Source: Trichoplax sp. H2 (lineage: Eukaryota > Placozoa > Uniplacotomia > Trichoplacea). Taken from it: a DNA stretch of 64,000 nt. This document shows positions 59,873-64,000 of the stretch, piece after piece. Each line of letters begins with the position of its first letter. The first letter of the stretch is position 1. The notes below the pieces were generated by a model. It was not told where the DNA came from. It did not search any database and worked only from the letters and a program-made list of their open reading frames with translations. The position numbers were made by a program, and so were the translations under genes. Where the stretch lies: the NCBI GenBank assembly GCA_003344405.1, contig NOWV01000242.1:1-64000 (forward strand), in the 5' to 3' direction.

Positions 59873-62051
59873 TTTTAGATAGAGTAAATTGAATACTTGA
59901 TGGTTAGGACCATAAATAATTGTAATTTAAATCTGCATTCTACTGTATGATAAAACTCAAATATAAAGGATTATTAATAACATATTATAGTTGTTGTGAT
60001 TGGCAGTTGGATATCGAACGATAGTATAATAGATTTCACCTTTATGGTGACTACTCACTCAATTGCATCAGTCACATAATATCTAATTACTTTTATACCG
60101 TTGTATTTCTACCGAGTACATTAACTAGCAAGCTGATTATTTTAAATGTATAAGTAATCCAGTCATTTAATTTCTTCGATTGAATTCGGAATGAACTTTT
60201 TTATGGCAATTTTGAGTGCCGTACTCTTATACTAAAAAGTGCATTATTATATCAAATATCCTACTAATGATCATACTATGAAGCAACAGTAACGTTATCG
60301 TAAACTTCTGTACAGAGAAAGACGGAAGAGATGATCAGCAAAATAATTATAAAATGACCTCAATTTATTATTCTGAACTGTTATTACATGTTATGTAACT
60401 GCATGCGTTGTGCTGATGTTATCCGTTATTTGCATTATACGCCGTTGTATACAATTACAACTGTGTAGCTGCAAGTTATGTAGAGGCATTATTGCTGATA
60501 ATAAAATTCTATTCGGAGCTCAGCTTCTGTCGTATACCGTTAACTTAATTTTATCATCTGTCAAGGCAAAAGAAAAAATTCCACTTGTAAATACCGTCTA
60601 TGATTTGCATCTTTACATTATATAGGAAACAGAAATTGTAATATCATGTAACTATGTGCAGTATACGCATATATGTATGTGTGTATAACATATGTGTCTG
60701 TCCGCAAGTCCCTTTACAGTATTTAGAATTAGAATCAACTAGTAGAACCCCGCTCGTTATACTTTGCGTATTGTATGTACTTGTACTATTTGCCTTATAA
60801 TTGTTTACCGCCCCTCCAGATAAAACTGTCTAAACTAATGATCTAATTTCTGTCCTAACCTTTAAATTGCAAAAATTCTATAACTAATTTGTACTACCAG
60901 AGTGTAAAAATTAGTACGTGTTAAATGTGACTGAAGTTAGTTTAAACCCAAGTGAGAGAAGACTTTTACCTGTAAGCCAAGCACATTGAAATCCATCATA
61001 TAATTTTGAAAATATATGTAAGTACATTATATTGATGCCAGAACCGTAAATGTATATCATTTAACGTCAACAAACACTAAAAGGGTTTCAGTGATCAAAA
61101 AATGCCAAACTAAGGACCCTGCTAATAAGTACGACCATAACACATAATATAATATCGAAAATCTTCAAACACAACATAACCAATACTATCCACATATTCA
61201 TGTAGACCACTAGAAGTAATCCGATAAAACATCAGCGTTAACGTTATGGCTGCCACGTCTATAATTAATGCAAATATTAAATATCAAAATTACCTCCAGC
61301 AATCGATCAACAGTAAGGTGGCAGGCAATGAACTAGTGTAATATAAACTGCATAGGCACAAAAAAGCTATATTTGAGTATAGTAGGAATAGACTGTAATG
61401 TAAAGCTATCTAGTACTGTATATTCAGTGCAATACAAAATGTCTATATTTAAGAATATGCTAAAGACAGGAGTGAAGTCGAAAAATACTACAGTATGAAT
61501 ATACTACAAATATAAATATACTACAGTATTCCCGAATTAGTGTTATAGAACATGTAATTGCGCTTGATCTTGCCCCCTGGTTCCTTCCCCATCAAAAGGC
61601 TTTGTTATGCTGATTTTGTAGAAAAGTTATACTAGTGGATGGTAATTTAATGTTATTCTTATGCTAACTATTATTCTATTCTGTAATAAAGGGTATAATG
61701 TATAATTGCCAAATTAAAATTGGAAACAGTATAATAATAAGGGTAATAGGTTTCTATAAGGCTGATAATTAGTGAACGGTACACATTACGATACATCTAT
61801 TTCATTTTTTAGCACTAATTAAACCTAATGTTAAAAATTAATAGAAACCGGTAGTTGAAATATAGATCATATGACAATCTAATAAATGAACTATAGCTTA
61901 TTTATGCAACAGCATTAATAGAAGTCATCTACTGTATCTGGAATAAAACTTGACTGATTCGTACTTTAAAATAGTGTAAGAAGGAAGGAGTAGTGTCATA
62001 GCATACAGTGTTTAATGTTAAACTTATTGTAATACATTTAGAATATAAGGT
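59873..62051. other. Intergenic, no gene seen
   Basis: Downstream of PELP1 and upstream of the TPR gene. AT-rich. A TACTACAGTAT-type short repeat occurs near 61485-61530. The frame at 60410-60625 lacks a domain. A non-coding leader exon for the TPR gene could lie here. Confidence 0.5.
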
Positions 62052-63983
62052 ATGGCAGATAAACCATCAAAATCAACTATCCCTCAGCAAATACAATCTC
62101 CATTTGAGATAGGCAAGAAAGATTACGAGACTGGCAATTATAACGAGGCACTCTCTCATTTGACCCAAGCACTTGATCAAATTCCATCAATATCAAACCC
62201 TTCCGCTGATCTTGACCATCTTCAATGCGATATTTATCTTTATATTTCTGATATCTATATCAGACAAGGTGATCTTGTAAAAGCAGATGAGTTTAGCCAG
62301 AAAGCACTAAAACTGGCTAATCAACTACAAGATCAAATAAAATTTGCTCGATATTTAGATAAACAAGGCGGTATTAAAAAACTACAAGGTAATATCAGCG
62401 AGGCCTTAGAGGATTACAAGAAATCACTTGAAATTAAGCAAAAATACATGAAAGACGAAGAATTAGACGTCGCTCATTCGTATACTAACATTGGGAATAT
62501 CTATTTTAGCCAGGATAAATTTGATGATGCACTGTCTATGTTTCAAAAATCGCATAAAATCTTAGTAAAGCTGTTTGATCATAATCATGAGCATGTTGCT
62601 ACAGCATATAACAACATGGGAAGTGTGTATGGCTTACAAGGCAAGTATAAATATGCTCGTTCTATGTTTGAAAAATCTCTTCAAATCAATTTGCAAATAC
62701 TGGATGAAAATGATCCTGAACTTATAGCAACTTATATGAATATTGGTAATGTTGATCGGAGCCAAGGCAAATATAATGATGCTGTTTCTATGTATAACAA
62801 AGCTTTGAAAATAGCACTACAAAGGTTTGGTAATGATCATGTTCAAGTTGCTCAGTTATATAACAATTTAGGGATTGTTCACGATCAGCAAGGAAAATAC
62901 GATGAGGCTCTTTCTACACACCAAATGGCGCTTAAAATTAGACTGAAATTATTTGACGAAAATCATCCTGATGTTGCCCAATCTTACCAAAATATAGGAA
63001 ATATATACAGTGATCAAGGCAAATATAAGGAAGCTCATTCTATGTATGAAAAGTCGCTGAAAATTGGCTTGCAAATATACGGTGAAAATCATACTGTTGT
63101 TGCTAATGCTTATAATAACATTGGAATGTTGCAAGCTCAACAAGGCAAATTTCAGGGTGCTGTATCAATGTATTATAAATCACTTCAAATTCGAATGCAA
63201 CTATTTGGCGAAAATCATTCTATCGTTGCTCAATCCTATGAAAATCTGGCAACTACTTATACTGAGCTGAATGAGATTGATCTTGCTCTTCGTTTGCATG
63301 AAAAATCACTCCAAATTTATTTGCATGCACTCGGTAATAACCATCCTAATGTTGCTAGTTCATGCCTCAACATTGGCAATGCCTATAACCATCTTGAGCA
63401 ATATGATGAGGCTCTTTCTATGTATAGAAAAGCAGTAGAAGTTTACATACAAGTACATGGCGATCATCATCCTGATGTTGCTACTGTTTGGAATTGCATT
63501 GCTAGCGTTTACAATCTGCAAGGCAATTATGATGACGCTCTTTCGACGTATAAGAAATCGCTTGAAATTACTCTGCAAACGCATGGCGAAAATCATCCTA
63601 GCACATCCTTGTTATATTACAACATTGGGACAGCCTATGATAGTCAAGACAAATTTGACGAGGCTCTTGATATGTATGAAAAGTCGTTAAAAATTGATTT
63701 GGAGGTACTGGATGATAGTCATTCTCGAGTTGCATCGGCATACAAAAGTATTGCGGGCATATACGATACTCAGTCGAAATTTACTGAAGCTATATCAACG
63801 TACGACAAAGCTATTAGTGTCTTGATTAATGTTTACGGAGAGAATGATCCAGAAATTGCAGAGTTATATGAAAATATCGCAGTAATTTATAAACAACAGA
63901 ATCTCCTTGAAGACGCAGCTGCTATGCAACAAAAGGCGGATAATATTTATAGCAATCTACCTGGGGAAAACTCTACTGATTAA
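62052..63983 (+). CDS. Fifteen-unit TPR protein (kinesin light chain/NPHP3 style)
   Basis: A 643-residue intronless protein made almost wholly of tetratricopeptide repeats. After residues 1-18 and three less regular units, twelve units follow at a strict 42-residue spacing from about residue 140, each of the form VAxxYxNIGxxYxxQGKYxxA followed by xSMYxKSLxIxLxxxGENHPx. This is the TPR subtype seen in kinesin light chain, nephrocystin-3 and TTC28-like proteins. It has no kinase, NB-ARC, CHAT or death domain and no signal peptide, so it is probably a cytosolic adaptor. The start ATG follows AATATAAGGT and no earlier in-frame ATG is seen; an upstream exon cannot be excluded. The stop lies 17 bases before the window ends. 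Confidence 0.88.
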   Translation: MADKPSKSTIPQQIQSPFEIGKKDYETGNYNEALSHLTQALDQIPSISNPSADLDHLQCDIYLYISDIYIRQGDLVKADEFSQKALKLANQLQDQIKFARYLDKQGGIKKLQGNISEALEDYKKSLEIKQKYMKDEELDVAHSYTNIGNIYFSQDKFDDALSMFQKSHKILVKLFDHNHEHVATAYNNMGSVYGLQGKYKYARSMFEKSLQINLQILDENDPELIATYMNIGNVDRSQGKYNDAVSMYNKALKIALQRFGNDHVQVAQLYNNLGIVHDQQGKYDEALSTHQMALKIRLKLFDENHPDVAQSYQNIGNIYSDQGKYKEAHSMYEKSLKIGLQIYGENHTVVANAYNNIGMLQAQQGKFQGAVSMYYKSLQIRMQLFGENHSIVAQSYENLATTYTELNEIDLALRLHEKSLQIYLHALGNNHPNVASSCLNIGNAYNHLEQYDEALSMYRKAVEVYIQVHGDHHPDVATVWNCIASVYNLQGNYDDALSTYKKSLEITLQTHGENHPSTSLLYYNIGTAYDSQDKFDEALDMYEKSLKIDLEVLDDSHSRVASAYKSIAGIYDTQSKFTEAISTYDKAISVLINVYGENDPEIAELYENIAVIYKQQNLLEDAAAMQQKADNIYSNLPGENSTD

Positions 63984-64000
63984 GGAGTTACATACGTATT

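Overview
The window looks like nuclear DNA of an early-branching animal, most likely a placozoan (Trichoplax/Hoilungia type). This is an inference. The DNA is AT-rich. Most genes are cut into many small exons by short GT-AG introns of roughly 50-250 bp. The gene set is plainly metazoan (FUT8, BPHL, SLC35B3, NATD1, TUBGCP3, FAM241B, ATP11-type flippase, CCDC160, PELP1). Exon joins below were worked out by hand from splice sites, reading phase and remembered family alignments, with no search tool.

Layout: 0-3.2 kb is gene-free, with GTAC-palindrome repeats and a hAT-like foldback element. Then come an intronless FUT8-like fucosyltransferase (+, 3.2-4.7 kb), a membrane-anchored SAM methyltransferase (-, 5.0-7.4 kb), an intronless BPHL-like hydrolase (+, 8.2-9.2 kb), a five-exon SLC35B3 PAPS transporter (-, 10.2-13.2 kb), a hAT transposase-derived gene with a spliced 3' exon (+, 14.9-17.2 kb), a three-exon NATD1-like acetyltransferase (-, 18.9-19.7 kb), a second GTAC-repeat block (19.8-20.6 kb), TUBGCP3 (+, at least 24 exons, 22.0-27.4 kb), and a ten-exon ankyrin protein with an acylation-type N-terminus (-, 28.9-33.6 kb).

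Two gene-poor stretches follow (33.6-39.8 and 40.1-46.2 kb). They are filled with tandem arrays of several unit lengths (122, 154, 173, about 180 and about 195 bp) and separated by the small FAM241B gene (-). The right third holds a 35-exon ATP11-type P4-ATPase (+, 46.2-53.3 kb), a CCDC160-like coiled-coil gene (-, 54.5-55.3 kb), a two-exon PELP1 homologue (+, 57.2-59.9 kb) and an intronless 15-unit TPR protein (+, 62.1-64.0 kb).

The genes do not form one pathway. Several serve the secretory and membrane system (core fucosylation, Golgi PAPS import, lipid flipping, FAM241B). Others are housekeeping nuclear or centrosomal factors (PELP1/Rix1, gamma-tubulin complex). I found no convincing new multi-gene system. 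The most unusual items are the exapted-looking hAT gene, the acylated ankyrin protein with RFX-like sites and a palindrome-bearing 122-bp array upstream, the membrane-anchored methyltransferase, and the dense satellite-like arrays.
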